Shown in pieces: positions 23,554 to 37,100 of a DNA stretch of 64,000 nucleotides; the first letter of the stretch is position 1, and every line of letters begins with the position of its first letter. The notes below the pieces were generated by a model. That model made no database searches. It had not been told where the DNA came from and saw only the letters and a list, made by a program, of their open reading frames with translations. The stretch comes from Bathymodiolus brooksi. Its lineage: Eukaryota > Mollusca > Bivalvia > Mytilida > Modiolidae. A program made the translations under genes and the position numbers. The stretch covers positions 108,837,005-108,901,004 of the forward strand of contig OY804575.1 in NCBI GenBank assembly GCA_963680875.1, in the 5' to 3' direction.

Positions 23554-23779
23554 CGTCGTGGTCGTGCAATCAGTACCTATCAGCACTAAAGTTGTGAGTT
23601 CGAATCCCGCTCCTGATGAGATGTACTTGATGCAACCTCTATATGTGATAAAGTTTGTCAGTGACTTGCGACAGGTCGGTGGTTTTCTCTGGGTGCTCCG
23701 GTTTCCTCCACCAATAAAACTGACCGCCACGATATAACTGAAATATTGTTGAAAGTGGTGTTAAACACCATAAGCCATG
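23554..23779 (+). mobile_element. SINE with 17-bp target-site duplication
   Basis: Flanked by TAATAGTTATAAAATGG (23537-23553) and TAATAGTTATCAAATGG (23780-23796), one mismatch in 17. The tRNA-like head is shortened; box B GTTCGAATCCC, the conserved middle and the tail GTGGTGTTAAACACCATAA are intact. The minus and plus open frames through it are by-products. Confidence 0.9.
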
Positions 23780-23799
23780 TAATAGTTATCAAATGGCCC

Positions 23800-25645
23800 C
23801 ATTATAAAATAAATATAAAAAAAAAATTTCCTATCATTCATATATACATGTAATTTCATATGGTTAGAATTTTATATTTTATTAATACATGTAGTATTTT
23901 TCTCATGCCGTCATGACAAAATAGTCACTCCATAAAAAAAAATAAAAAAAATCCGTACGTTCCAATCGTTATCGATTGACGTTTTTTCCCCTCCTTTTTA
24001 AATGTTTTTGAACGCAGAGAATTTTCCCACAATTAAAAAACATTGATACAATGCAATATAGTGTGCACATGAAATGTAACGTCACGACACTAAAACACAA
24101 GTATAAACAATAGACATGAGCACCTACAGAAAACAAGATAAGTGCAAGTCAATATGATAAACATAATACCATAGCATTTTACTCACATAAGGAAAGCACT
24201 TGCATGACCACATCATTTCACCAAAAGGTGAGTTTTTGGCCCATAAAACTGGTTCAACCCTCCACATTTCATTGAAATACATGTACAAATCCAGGGAAGT
24301 GAGCGGTCATGTATTTGTGTGTTAAGGGTATCGATTTTGCCTTTTTCTACGGTGTTGATAGTTAATTATGGAATTATTCCGATGGTGTGGTATTCCTGGT
24401 TTTCATTTTATGTAAAACATTGAAATTGTTACAGAGACGTTTCATTGGATTACAATGGGGTTTTCGTGATATAATAAGGAGACTGTACAGAAACAAAGAT
24501 GGACAAGCCAACGCTAGCAAAACATAAAACCAACGAAGAAACGCAAGAACAAAAGATATGATTATGTCATCGCATACAGAAAGCCAAGTGTTTCGAATGA
24601 TGAAACTTCTCCTGTTCCACTGGATGTCTTGAAGACATAGACTTTGAAATGTACCTTTAATGCGAGTAAGCTCTATACATGTATATCTTGTTATTGTACA
24701 ATTAATACTATAATTAGAAGAGGGTGTGAAAACGAATAAAAAGATCAATGAGCTGTGGGGGTTTTTTTTGGTGAAAAAGTACATGTGTACTCATTTTAAA
24801 CACGTGAACAGAAATAATTTACGAAATGGTAAATTGTATATGAATGTAATTCTTAAATTACTGAAATTGATACAATTTCAACATGGAGATCATGTAAAAT
24901 ACTATAATTATTGAGATAAATACAACTTATAATATAAGCAAAGTATATGGAGGCTGGGCTGGACGAAACCAACATACTAATGTTGTTATAGGATAAATTA
25001 GAAAAAAAAAAAACTGGTGTGGCCACTCCTAGTTTCCGCTAATTACATATTAAAGTCATACATACACATAATTTATTGTTTTGTGGGTTTTTTTTCTATA
25101 AGAATGCCCCAATTACTCGTGTTTTTTGTGTGTGTTTTGCTGGTTAAATACCCCCCCCCCCCCCCCACCTCTCCCCCAAAGAAAAAAAAGAAAAACATAC
25201 TAATATATTTTACAATTAATATGAAAAATATGTATTTGTCACAAAAATGATGATTTTTATGATTAAGACTTGTCCGCACCTGAGTTGTGAAAAATGAGGG
25301 TGATACATCGCCTGGAACCTTTATAAATTGACAAACATTTGTTTCAATGGTAATAATAATAATTATGGACATCATAGCAAAGGTGGGTGGTTTTTTTTTT
25401 TTACAATATCTTTACTACTTTATGTTATGTATTGTATATCTAGATTTACAGCATATATGAAGCCGTTTTGAGACCTTCGAATTTGTTTTGTCAGAATATT
25501 GTTTTGGTAGGTTTTATATTGTCCCACGTATGCTGTTTTTGGGGAGTTTTTTTTTGCATTTAGAATATCTCTTCTGACTAAATTGATTCACCATTGTTAT
25601 ATTGTTAAATGTCAATGAAACTTTCGTGGATTCTTAAGTAAGAAA
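23800..25645. other. Non-coding with simple tracts
   Basis: AT-rich. A run of 17 C lies at 25151-25167. The 136-codon minus frame at 24374-24784 has no recognisable domain and a composition expected of AT-rich non-coding DNA. Confidence 0.45.
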
Positions 25646-25975
25646 AGTTTGAAGATGTACCAAAAGGGCACACAGAAGCCGTAAATCGAAGAAGGACAGA
25701 CAATACCATGACCAAAAGAAAAAGGACAAAAGGACAAACAACCATCTACAAAACAAAACACAGGAAACAAAAGATCCTCACTAAAACGGGAGTGAACTCA
25801 GATGCTTCTGAAGGGTCAACAGATCCTGCTCCACATGTAACACCCGTCGCGTTCTTGTTAAGCGACACAAGAGGTGTAACATGTCAGTCATTTTCGTGAC
25901 ATCGTTTTGATCCACACATACCTGTGCAGAAGGGTCGATGGTTAAACTCACGCGTCCATGTTTAATGGATGTCAA
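25645..25975 (-). mobile_element. Penelope-like element, 3'-end fragment
   Basis: CCGTAAATCGAAGAAGGACA, GACCAAAAGAAAAAGGAC, and GCTCCACATGTAACACCCGT match the 3' non-coding ends at 44455 and 48405. No RT is left. Confidence 0.65.
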
Positions 25976-26244
25976 TTATTGTATTACAGCAAGAACCATC
26001 TGAAACTACATCTTACAGTTTTTAAAGTGGTTTTAAACTGTTCACTTTAAAAATTGTAATGATTTGATGCTTTCATGTATATTTTCGACTTACAGAGAAA
26101 ATGATTTCGTGTTAGACAAATGTAAGATATGTCGGCCTATTATTAAATTTGAATTTAATGTATCTGATCTAATTAAAATTAGAAGTTGGTTGAACTTTTT
26201 TCTTTGGTGATACATTAACATGTAACGATATCCCGTATGAGATC

Positions 26245-26500
26245 GGGGCAGTCGTAGTCGTGATCGTATGGTAGTTGGATTTACAACTACCTGTGCAATC
26301 AGTGCCTATCACCACTACAGTCGTGAGTTCGAACCCTGTTCATACTCTATACAACATTATGTGATAAAGCTTGTCAGTGACCTGCGACAGGTCGGTGGTT
26401 TTCTCGGGGTACCCCGGTTTCCTCCACCAATTAAACTGACCGCCACGATATAACTGAACTATTGTTGAAAGTGGCGTTAAACACAATGAACCAAACCAAA
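26245..26500 (+). mobile_element. Full-length SINE with target-site duplication
   Basis: Starts GGGGCAGTCGTAGTCGTGAT and ends CGTTAAACACAATGAACC. Flanked by CCGTATGAGATC (26233-26244) and CCGTATGAGGTC (26501-26512). Head, conserved middle and tail are complete, so it is a good reference copy for this window. Confidence 0.9.
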
Positions 26501-26671
26501 CCGTATGAGGTCATGTCAAGGTTTATTCTTTCAACAGACCAATCAGCGGCGAGCCTACTAAAACTTTAGGTATCAAAATCAAGAACTGCTCTCCGTTTAT
26601 TCAATATAGTTAACTGTCTTGCATATGATTGGACGGTAAACGATGAATGAAAGGTTACATGTATATGAAAA

Positions 26672-26822
26672 TTAAATAGCAAATAGTTCATAGCACTGAG
26701 GGTCATATGGCAGTATATGGACCGGTCAGTCACCAAAAAAATATTATATGGATATTTTTTTGGTGACGGACCGGTCCATATACTGCCATATGACCCGAAG
26801 TGACATGAACTATTTGCTATAT
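26672..26822. repeat. Foldback element, about 65-base arms
   Basis: ATAGCAAATAGTTCATAGCA ... CATATGGCAGTATATGGACC pairs with GGTCCATATACTGCCATATG ... GAACTATTTGCTAT. The motif GGACCGGTCC recurs, and ACCGGTCCATATAC appears again just beyond, to 26884. Confidence 0.85.
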
Positions 26823-26937
26823 TATACTTTTTATCCAAAATAATGCAGGTACCTGGCCGGTCCATATACTACCGGTCCATATACGAAAATAGTGACCGGC
26901 TGCGCTAACAAAGACAAATAGGGAAAATAAAAACGTA

Positions 26938-27150
26938 AAGTGTGATATAACGAGATATTGTTTGTTCGTGAATCGCCAAAGGAAAAAGATACAAAAAAAA
27001 CCAAATTTAATTTTAATTAAATTGCAAAGTATCTAATTTCACAAGTGTAATATAACGAGATATTGTTTGTTCGTGAATCGCCAAAGGAAAAAGATACAAA
27101 AAAAAACCAAATTTAATATTAATTAAATTGCAAAGTATCTAATTTCACAA
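26938..27150. repeat. 105-bp tandem duplication
   Basis: A unit starting GTGTGATATAACGAGATATT and ending CTAATTTCACAA occurs twice with two or three differences. Confidence 0.9.
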
Positions 27151-28088
27151 CTGCAGAAATTAGCATAGTTTTTCTCACCCGGATGTTGTCGAATACTATT
27201 AGAAATTATGGAAATATTAGCCTTGTAATATCCATAAAATTGTAAATCTCACAATATACATGACATAAGTGACCTCTCTGACGAAATAGGTGAAGAAATT
27301 GAAGACCTAGTCACAACTTATAAATAAAGGCTAACAAACAGCCTAAAAACCTAAAAAGATAACGTTCACTTAGATGGGTAGCTTGTGGCTATGTAATTAT
27401 TAAAATGTGCAAACAAATTAATGAGAAATGAATGCTCTTATGCCGACAGAAACAAAAATGTCAATGTATAGTACGGATTGTAAAATGTTTATCTTGATCA
27501 AAGTAAGTTTTTTTGTCTTTTGAATTTCACCAAAAAAATATGACGACCTACAATTTATTTATTTTTTACCAAGTTTCAAAATAGAATAGACTTACAATAA
27601 AGTATGCACTTTTAGTTACATTAATTTGTTTTTAATCATACAGAAATGTATTCACGTTCTTTCTAAAATGCGTTTAAAGATGTTGAGATTGAATAAATTA
27701 TTTTTATTAAGGCATCCTGTTTTAATTCCGCTTTGTAAGCAAATTATTCCGAAAACCGGTTTTTGTACAAATTGATTAAAATATAAGTTAATTAAGCATT
27801 GAACAATTATAAATGATATTTCAAAAACCCGTCTCAATTCATAATTTTATACATTTTACTCAAAGAATGATTAAGAAAGATGACTTTTCCCAGCAATAAA
27901 CTTGTTGTGTATGAAATGCTTAATTTGATTAAAAAAGTTGTAGTCAGTGGTACTCTGTCATAGTCCAGTTTTACGACCTATGTCCAGATATTCAAATGTT
28001 TATTTTTGCATTAAAATCAGGAAACTACGACAATTTTGAGCCCATATTTATTTCGTTTCTTCTGGAGAATATGCATAGTATTTTTTCT
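27151..28088. other. AT-rich stretch upstream of the Reeler gene
   Basis: No coding frame or repeat recognised. It may hold the promoter and 5' UTR of the Reeler gene, but no TATA or initiator stands out. Confidence 0.4.
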
Positions 28089-28100
28089 ATGGACAAACAG
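28089..28100 (+). CDS. Possible first coding exon of the Reeler gene (Met-Asp-Lys-Gln)
   Basis: ATG GAC AAA CAG followed by GT at 28101. It would join in phase 0 to the exon at 28335 and give a start directly in front of the hydrophobic [12 protein letters not shown] signal-peptide core. The donor (GTTTGA) is weak. The next exon has no in-frame ATG upstream of its acceptor (in-frame TAA at 28302), so some upstream exon must supply the start. Other ATG exons further upstream are possible. Confidence 0.35.
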
Positions 28101-31100
28101 GTTTGATGCTTGAAAGTATATACAAAACCAAAGCATTTTCCCGTATTTCTTGCGATATCGTGTCTTCTTCTTGTACCATTTATAGAGCATCATTGATAAT
28201 GGAAAAACGCCAATTAGTAATGGATCTGGTCTTTACAATCAGTCTTTTACTATTCATTGTTTTAAAGAGAGATATTTTTTATATATCTATGATATGTACA
28301 TTAAAATGAATTGTACATTTTATGCTTCTTTCAGATTGTAATTGTATTATGTTGCTTGATGAACGTGGTTAAACCTTATCCATTTAGCAACGACCCAAAT
28401 CCTCAAGAATGTAAAGATTTGATACCAACGTCAATCAGAGCTCGTCCACAGGATACATCAACTAGACCTTTCAAAATTTACGTTAGTGATACTATCTACC
28501 TCGGTCCTATTGTAAAAGGTATGTCTCACGATGTATATCCATAACGGAACCTTCGCGATGAACATCGACGTTAGGCGATTCTTCGGGAACAAGTAACGGA
28601 TCCTTGGTAGATTTTTGAGGTAAGTTGAAAAACCGGTCTCTTTATATTTACGATTTAATACGATCAAAGATGTCTAGGAACTGTATATTAAGTGTTACGG
28701 AACTCAGCTATTATTACATTTGCCATTTCTACAAGATTTATCGCATCTGTTCATACGCAGAAGCGGCATTTATAAAAACGATTGCAGTTTTCACCGCATC
28801 AACATATTGAAAAGACGTTTTCATCACATAGTTTGTCTTATATCATCAATTTAACAGTATTCTGTTATTTGATTATTAGCTAGAGTATATCTTGGATGTT
28901 CATTTCAATACCATGACAAATAAGAAAACCAATGAATATATAATAAAATCAATAATGATGAAAAAAATTCATCTCTGCAAAGCAACGGATCTTTATGATT
29001 GTGGAACTGCAACCTTCGGGATTGCCAAAGGAAATATTCAAAGCGTTCTTACACTGGTAATTAGGGACCCCCGGGGGAGGAGAGATAACAACCATACTTT
29101 TTACGGGGATGTACCACTGAAGGATTGATTGATTGAATGGGGTTTAACGCCACTTTCAGCAGTATTTCAGCTATATCGTGGCGGTCTGAAGGATTGAAAA
29201 GTGGCCCAAATTAATATATCCTAAACAGGTATATTTTACACTATATTTAAGAAATAATTTATGGAAGGGGTAAGTTTGTTGGAGATTTTAATATGGTTAA
29301 CATTATCTGCGTAATTTTTTTACCCCGAGCGATAGTTTATCTGCGTATTTTTTTTACCCCGAGCGATAGCTTATCTGCGTAAATTTTACGCAGATAATAA
29401 TACCCATATGGGTAAAATTTTGCGCAGATAATGTTACCAAATCTCCAACAAACTTACCCCTTCCATAAATTATTTCTATTCTAATAGGACATATATGGTA
29501 AATTTTTAATCCACATTCCTTTAATGTACCCATATTAAAATCTCCAACAAACTTACCCCTTCCCATATTAAAATCTCCAACAAACTTACCCCTTCCCATA
29601 TTAAAATCTCCAACAAACTTATCCCTTCCATAAATTATTTCTATGACGTGCTGTTTTGGCTTTGTAAACAAAAGGGTATAATAGAACAGCCAAATACGTC
29701 ATGATGATCAGCGCGTGTAAGTCATAATAAATCGGGGATTTTTATAACCTTTAGTTTACAAAGCCAAAACAGCACGTCATATTAGAATACCCTTTTTCTG
29801 ACTTGTCACCCTTTGATATCCGGTAGGGGATATCGATAAAATATATGCATTGTCGAAATCACAGGGGCTTGTAGCCGCAAAGCCCTACCCCCCACCCCTT
29901 TTTGAAAGAAAACAAACCCCTTTTTATATTGTTTTTTTTTTTTTTTTACATTTCAAGACGAAAATTCCCAAAAAGAAATGTGGATATGTGGCTGGCCTTC
30001 TTGTTCTTTGGTTTATGCAGCCAAAGCATACTGAACTTTCTTTTTGTTCCACTTTTCCTGAAACAAAATAAAGAATAATAAAACAATTATTGTCGTAAAG
30101 GGTCCGTTGCCTCCAAGTCGCGAAGGTCGCGGTGCCACATTTTAACACGTTTTCTATAAATCGTAAAGGTGCCGTTACGAACCTTTTCTATTAAAAATCG
30201 AATTTAATGGGCTTTAATGGATTATTAACTGAAGACTGGGTTAGGAGTTGGTGCATTTAAGTTTCTTCTTTTAATAATTGTTAAAATTTGAGGGTTAAAA
30301 GGTGGAAAAAAGCAAATATTCATAAAAGATATGTCCGAAATTTCACTTTACATTGACAGTCATCTCGTTGGAAAGCGTGCGAAACGAATTTTCAGCAAAC
30401 GTATGTAAATGGTTTTTGGTTTTGGATTGAATCATACATCAGAGAGTTCCGTGAGAGCAAAATATACGATATATTTACCTTCCTTCCTTGCAGCTATCCA
30501 TTATTATGTGGCTTTCCCACTTATTGACATCCTTTTCACCACAAAGGAACCGTTACTTATTCCCAAAGTATCGCGTAACGCATATTTCAGCGGAAAGGTT
30601 CCGTTATGGATATACAACGTGTGTCTTCTTTAAAGATTTAAGATGAAGAAGACGAAAATGTTCCTATTTCACCGGAATTACAGGAATTAAATGATATAAT
30701 TAATGGCAGAATTATTGAAAATGAGATTTATAAATGTATAAAAAATTTAAGAAAATGGAAAGTCATGTGGTGACGACTTGATTATGAATGAGTATATTAA
30801 AAGTACATGTGATATTTTTATGCCTGTATACGTTTAGTTATTTAATATCATTTTTGATTCTGGTAACGTTCCAGAGTCTTGGTTGGTTGGAACTTGAAAA
30901 TATTATTCCGTTTTACAAGAACAAGGGAGATAAAAAAAAAAAAGACCCTCACAATTATAGGTTTATTACGATTCTTGGCTATATAGGTAAACTTTTCACA
31001 TCAGTTTTAAATCTTCGAACAACTTCTTAGAAAATTACTTACTACTACATGAGAACCAGTTTGGATTTAGAAAAGAATACTTAACTATTGATAGCATTTT

Positions 31101-34100
31101 TGCACTGCATTTTGTAATTGAACTTTTACGATTGAAACGGAAAAAGCTCTATTGTGCCTTCATAGATTTCGCAAAGGCTTTTGACACTGTTTGGAGGCCT
31201 GGGCTTTGGTCAAAATTACTAAAACATGCAGTCAACGGAAATATGTATAAGACTATTATAAATATGTACAGCAATGTAAACTCTCGTGTTTTTAATGGTG
31301 AAGAATATTTAGATTTTTTCCTTGTAATGTTGGTGTACGACAGGGAGAAATGTGTGTCCTTTTTTCACTTTATTTAAATGATTTAGAGGATTTTTTTCAG
31401 ATTAATGATATAAATGGTTTGAAAAGTATATCTGATGAGGTAGAAACAGAGTTAAATTATTATTTAAAACTATTTGTTATTGTATATGCTGATGATTCTG
31501 TTTTAATGTCAAAGTCACAGGAAGACTTACAAAAACAGCTAGATTCTTTAAATGAGTATTGTCATATTTGGAAATTGAAAGTGAATGTAGGTAAAAGTAA
31601 AGTTGTCATTTTCTCTAAAGGTAGAATGTCTAAAAACATTGTATCTATGTATAATAACACTGTTCTAGAAATTGTAAACGGTGGCTCAATGAGTTGGATT
31701 ACCTAACAACTCATACAAACCTATCACCAATACAGCGTGGGTTCGCGTCTGGTTTTGTAAATTACAAAAAGGGTGCACTCGACTCGCAGCCGCAAGTGAT
31801 AAAGTTTACCAGTTGCTTGCCATTGGTCGGTGGTTCTCTCCGAGTCCTCCGGCTTCTTCCACCACTAAAACTGGTCGCCATGATATAGCTGAAATATTGC
31901 TGAAAGTGGCGTTAAAACACCAAAAAATCAAGAGCTTAATCGAATTTAAATACCTTGGTATTTTAATCTCCAGAACAGGGAGTTTTTCAAAAGCCAAAAA
32001 AGCTAATGTTAACAAGACAACGAGGGCTACGTATGATATTATCATGAACGGTAGATTACATAACCTATCCATTGAATGCCAGCTCAATCTATTCGATAAG
32101 ATTGTCAAACTTATTTTGTTATATGGCTGTGAAGTATGGGGAGTGGGAAGTAACGACATTGTTGAAAGAGTTCATCTAAAGTTTTGCAAAATTATATTAC
32201 ATGTTAAAAAGAGTAGCCCATAATTGACCAGTTTAAGCAAATTTGGCATTCTAATTTACAAAACTCACCAAAAGCACTAAAATATCGCATGTTTAAAGAA
32301 AAATTAGAATTAGAAAAATATTTTAAGAAGCTAGACGATAGAAACATTATAACAATGTAGATTCAGAACGACGGATCATAAATTACCAATTGACACGGGC
32401 AGGTGGCAAAACATTGCAAGAGAAAATAGAAAATATTTATTGTGTAATTCTGATGATATTGGAGACGAGTTTCACTACATATTTTCATGTTCAAAATTCG
32501 ACGACAACGCAATCTACTTAATAGGCAAAAATTTAGAAATAGACCAAACTCATTAAAATTCAGTTCACTTATGAATAGTAATAACTTGTCTGATATGAAT
32601 AATTTGTGCGAATTTATTAGAATAGTGAATCAAATGTTGGACTTTCCTGTGTAATATTTATTTATTTATTTATGTCTCCTTTTCTTGTCTGCTTTATAAA
32701 TGTGTATTACAAAGCTCTTAGAACTGTCTTACTTTTTGTACATTTTGTTTTTGTATATATAATTTGTGTATTTCTCTATGCCATTGTATTTCGGATTATG
32801 AGAATAAAAGATATATTTATATATATGTGTGTGTGTATACACACCACCCACACTGGACCTTCGGGGTACAGTAAAATGACAGCTTCTGACGTGTCATGCT
32901 TGATGCAATCTTTCCGACAGAGCAAGGTAAATCAAACACATAATTTCCTCCATGGAGGCGGAATAAATGAGTGTTTTATGTTTGAATGTCACTTTCATTT
33001 TTGCGTGAAAACCGACAACATGGAGAAGCACCTAACGAGCACCAGCTTCTTCGGAGTGAGTGGCTCGTTGCAAGGCAAATGTCCCATACCAGACCTAGAT
33101 ATCTTATTATATCTCTTTCACTTGCGGCAATCAAAAGGCGGGTCCATAGACTCGTACCAGAACCCTCATGTTAACTAATTGTCTATTCATTGGTTCTAAA
33201 TAAAAACGTAGATATCTAATTTTTTGCACAGTGAGCGTTTCTAGAATAATTGTATTCAGGTACGCTCAAAAGCGAAAGATTAAAAAGCCAGATAATATAG
33301 GTCTTTGTGAGCAAAAGAACCAAAGGGCCTAAACAGGATTGCCAAATTGGTTAAGATCACATATGCCTAAGGAAGGAGAACCTTCGTTTTAATAATAATT
33401 ACATCATTTAGGAGCTGTGAATCTTACTTTTGTTCCAGTAATACAGCTAATACAGCTAACATAACACTCGCAGTGGCGTAGCTACCATTGCGTGCACAAA
33501 GAAATCAGCAAAAAATATGAATAATAATGTTATATTTTGTAGCAAGATATACAAATAAACCTCTATATTAACTAATTGTGTGAGTTTTATTCAAATGATG
33601 TAAATCTGTGCAGTCAAAAGGAAATGTTATATTCAGTAGCTTAAAAAGACTCATTGGCTTCGGTATTCTTTTTTCAACGAATGCTGTTTATTGCATTTCT
33701 TTTGTTTTATTTGACAATACGGCTAGTAGAGACAACACTTTTGTATCTATACCCTTAAACGACTGGTCAAACATTCATAACTACATAAAACGACACGAAG
33801 TACTGAGTTCTCATATAGCTATAGCTAGTCAACAGAGAGCAACTCATTTTCTTGATATTATATCCAAAAAGTCAAAGACGGAGTCCATTACTTCAATTCT
33901 TTCGTCTCACCGCGAAGAGGATATTGCCAGAAACAAACACATTGTAAGGGAGATAATCGAAGTATTGATTCTTTATGGTCGTCAAAATATTGCAATTCTG
34001 GAGCATAACAAAGACAAGTGTAATTCCATGGCAATTTGCGTCATGTGTCCAAACACGACGAAATACTACAGTATCACCTAGATAACACAATCTCTAATTC

Positions 34101-37100
34101 GATCAAATAATAAAATACACATCTCCAGATATACAGAACAAGATAATCGAAATTACGGTGAAATGGTACGTTAAAACATCGTAAGAGCGTGTAATATATC
34201 AGAATACGTTGCTTTAATTGGTGGTGAAGCACTGATGTATCAACACATGAACAAGTCTCCGTGTGTGTAAGGTTTGTAGAATGTACTGGTGGTAGAGTCA
34301 CTCTTCGAGAGGAATTTCTTGCTTTTCCGAGGGCAAGCGAAAATACCGGTGAAAATCGTGTTGAGCTGTTTTAGCAAGTCTTGAGAATATCTTGATAATA
34401 TGAGAACACAAGAGTATGATCGAACAGCAAACATGTCGGGTATTCATAGAGGTGTTCTAGCCATGATTCGGGAAAGGATTCCAACAACGCAATACTTGCA
34501 CTGTAAGGCACATGTGTTAAACTATTGCCCATTCGTCATCAGATGTATCAGTAAGTACCATGACGGCTAATGTGCAAGAAATCTCAATCTCTAATCGTAT
34601 CTACACTTGCAACTTCTAAAGCCCTAGAGTATTTACAAACCAATGGTGACGGCAAATCAGGCGTCCATTTATCTGCCCTTTTGCCAATTTGACTATATTT
34701 TGCCACTAGTGGTTTGCAGTCACATCTTGTACGTTGTTGTTCCGATTGCAGCAATGTTGCATATCATCTCCTACGATTTGATAGAGGCTGTGAGTGAATG
34801 TCAAACCTTGATTCGATATTTTGAGATTGAGAGAAATGACATTAGTGTTTACAACACTTTATATGATGAAGCTGTAGATCTAGTGGAGCAATTTGGTGTT
34901 GTCTCGTCTAAGTCACGAACAACCGGTAGACAACGAAATCATGCCAACCCACAGGTTACAGACACCAAGGAATACTGGCGGATTACACTTTATTACCAGT
35001 TCGTAGATCACTTGCTAAAAGATTTAAGGGACCATTTGGTGAAAAACGAAGATCGATTTCTGGCATAGTTATTGATACTGATCAATTTAAACAAACTAAA
35101 GCAGGAGGACGAATTGCATATGTATGATGCTTATAGGGCAGATCTGCAAACCCAGGAAGTTGGGGGGGGGGGGGGGGGGGGTACCCAGGAAGAGTTGACT
35201 CTTGAGTCAAATAAATGGAAACCAAGGTGGGAATTATATCAGACCAGGTAACACCCATTCATCTTTGTGAGACATTGGAACTTGTAAGCAAAAAACTTGT
35301 ATCCGAATATCTGTTTTATTTTGAAAATTGTGCTGACAATGCCACCCTCACATTCAGCTTCCATGGGAAGCAGCTGTATACAAGTTTAATAATTCCAGAC
35401 AAAGAAAAATATTTTTGGTTTGATTGTGTATAAACATCCATCACATTAATAACATGATTAAAGGATGTCAAAAGTAGTTTTAAATAAATTGTCCTGCTAT
35501 CTATATATCAAACTTTCCAAATTTTATATGGGCTTCGCCCCAGTACCCCTATATCTTGAATGGAAAACCCCAGACCCCCAGTGCGTGCACTTTTGATAAC
35601 TCCTTCCTACGCCACTGACAACTCACGCCGTTGAACATACCAATCAACAAAATAAATAAATACATCTTTAATACAAGAGTTGTTGTAGTAGTTGTATACA
35701 TTTCATTTAGCAGGTCATACCAATACACCCCTGTTCGATTGCAGGCCACATCTTGTAAGTTGCAAAAGCATACGACAATGCTGTACATATTAGACGTACA
35801 ATATAAATGTAATTAATAAAAGGTTATTTATTTTGTAATCTATAAAAAAAAAACCACGAAAAGTAAGAGACGACGTTGCTGTACTGTACTTCAATCTCAT
35901 GTGATGTACTCACGATATACTTCGTATATAATTTGTATGTAGGTACTCATATTTAGCTTAGAGAACGGCTGTTGAATAGGATAACCTATTGTGTGATAGT
36001 CTCCATCAGTAGAAATGAGTAGCGCACTCTTCTCGATTGTGAAATATGGTGGGTTCGATTACCATGAGCGTCAAACTCCAAACCATATATTGGTATTAGC
36101 TACTCCTAGCTAAGGACAGAGCATTATGGAGTAATATTGATTGGCTCTGCTTAAGAATACTGTATCTGTGTTAATTTACATGTCTATCTACAGACTGTTG
36201 TTTCCATGATCTAGCTATAAACAATAACTCAACTCTGCTTAAGAATACTGTATCTGTGTTAATTTACATGTCTATCTACAGACTGTTGTTTCCATGATCT
36301 AGCTATAAACAATAACTCAACTCTGCTTAAGAATACTGTATCTGTGTTAATTTACATGTCTATCTACAGACTGTTGTTTCCATGATCTAGCTATAAACAA
36401 TAACTCGACGTCTTGGTCTAGTAAAAGGCAGACTCATTTGATCAATATCAAGAAATCGTAGCAATGTGATTGGTAGAAGTCGGTATAAATTACACCACGA
36501 AAAGGTGGATAAGGTACAATTCATAGTATTCTTTTAAATGTCTATGAATAAGTTGTCTAAAATCAAGCCATTTAAAGCTAGCAATAAAAAGCGTTAGTAA
36601 ATGTGTGTTATTTTACTGCTTCAAGCGGTTGTCAGTTTCAGTTTAATACTTTACTTTACTTTATAATGATTTCATTGTCAATATATATATACAATTGGAT
36701 TGGGAACACATTTTTACAACTTACTAGTCCCTCTCCATACAAATACATTAATAGCATAAAGAAAACATATCAAATGACAGCAAATGTACAGGCTATGTCA
36801 ATTATAATTAGTAAATTAAGCAAAATCATGTCAAACTAAGCATACATATTAAATATTGTTTTAATATTTAACAGAAAGGGGGAGGGAGGGGTAAACTAAT
36901 AAATTGTGTTGAGATAATATCACGGTTGGGGATAATTAATTATTAAATCTACAAGTTTGTTGAATACATTTTTGCACTGATTTGAACAATAAAGTATTAT
37001 ATTCTTCACTAATTTCATTACATCCAAAGAGTATATATTCTATAGAGATGGGAACAATGTTATTAAAATAGTTAAGCAGAGAAGTTCTATCGTGTTGATA

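Larger units (their letters stand above)
33471..35617 (+). mobile_element. hAT DNA transposon bounded by terminal inverted repeats
   Basis: The left end CAGTGGCGTAGCTACC and right end CCTACGCCACTG form an 11-base terminal inverted repeat of hAT type, with GTGCGTGCAC or GCGTGCAC a short distance inside each end. The flanks AACACTCG and AACTCACG are at best a degraded 8-bp duplication. The element holds a broken transposase at 33608-35068. It is in the Reeler intron. Confidence 0.75.

Noticed and set aside
24374..24784. 136-codon minus-strand frame
   Set aside because: Hydrophobic and Ser/Thr/Asn-rich composition typical of AT-rich non-coding DNA; no homology recognised and no splice context.
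32672..33178. 168-codon + strand gene
   Set aside because: The first third is LINE 3' UTR and microsatellite; the remainder has no recognisable content.
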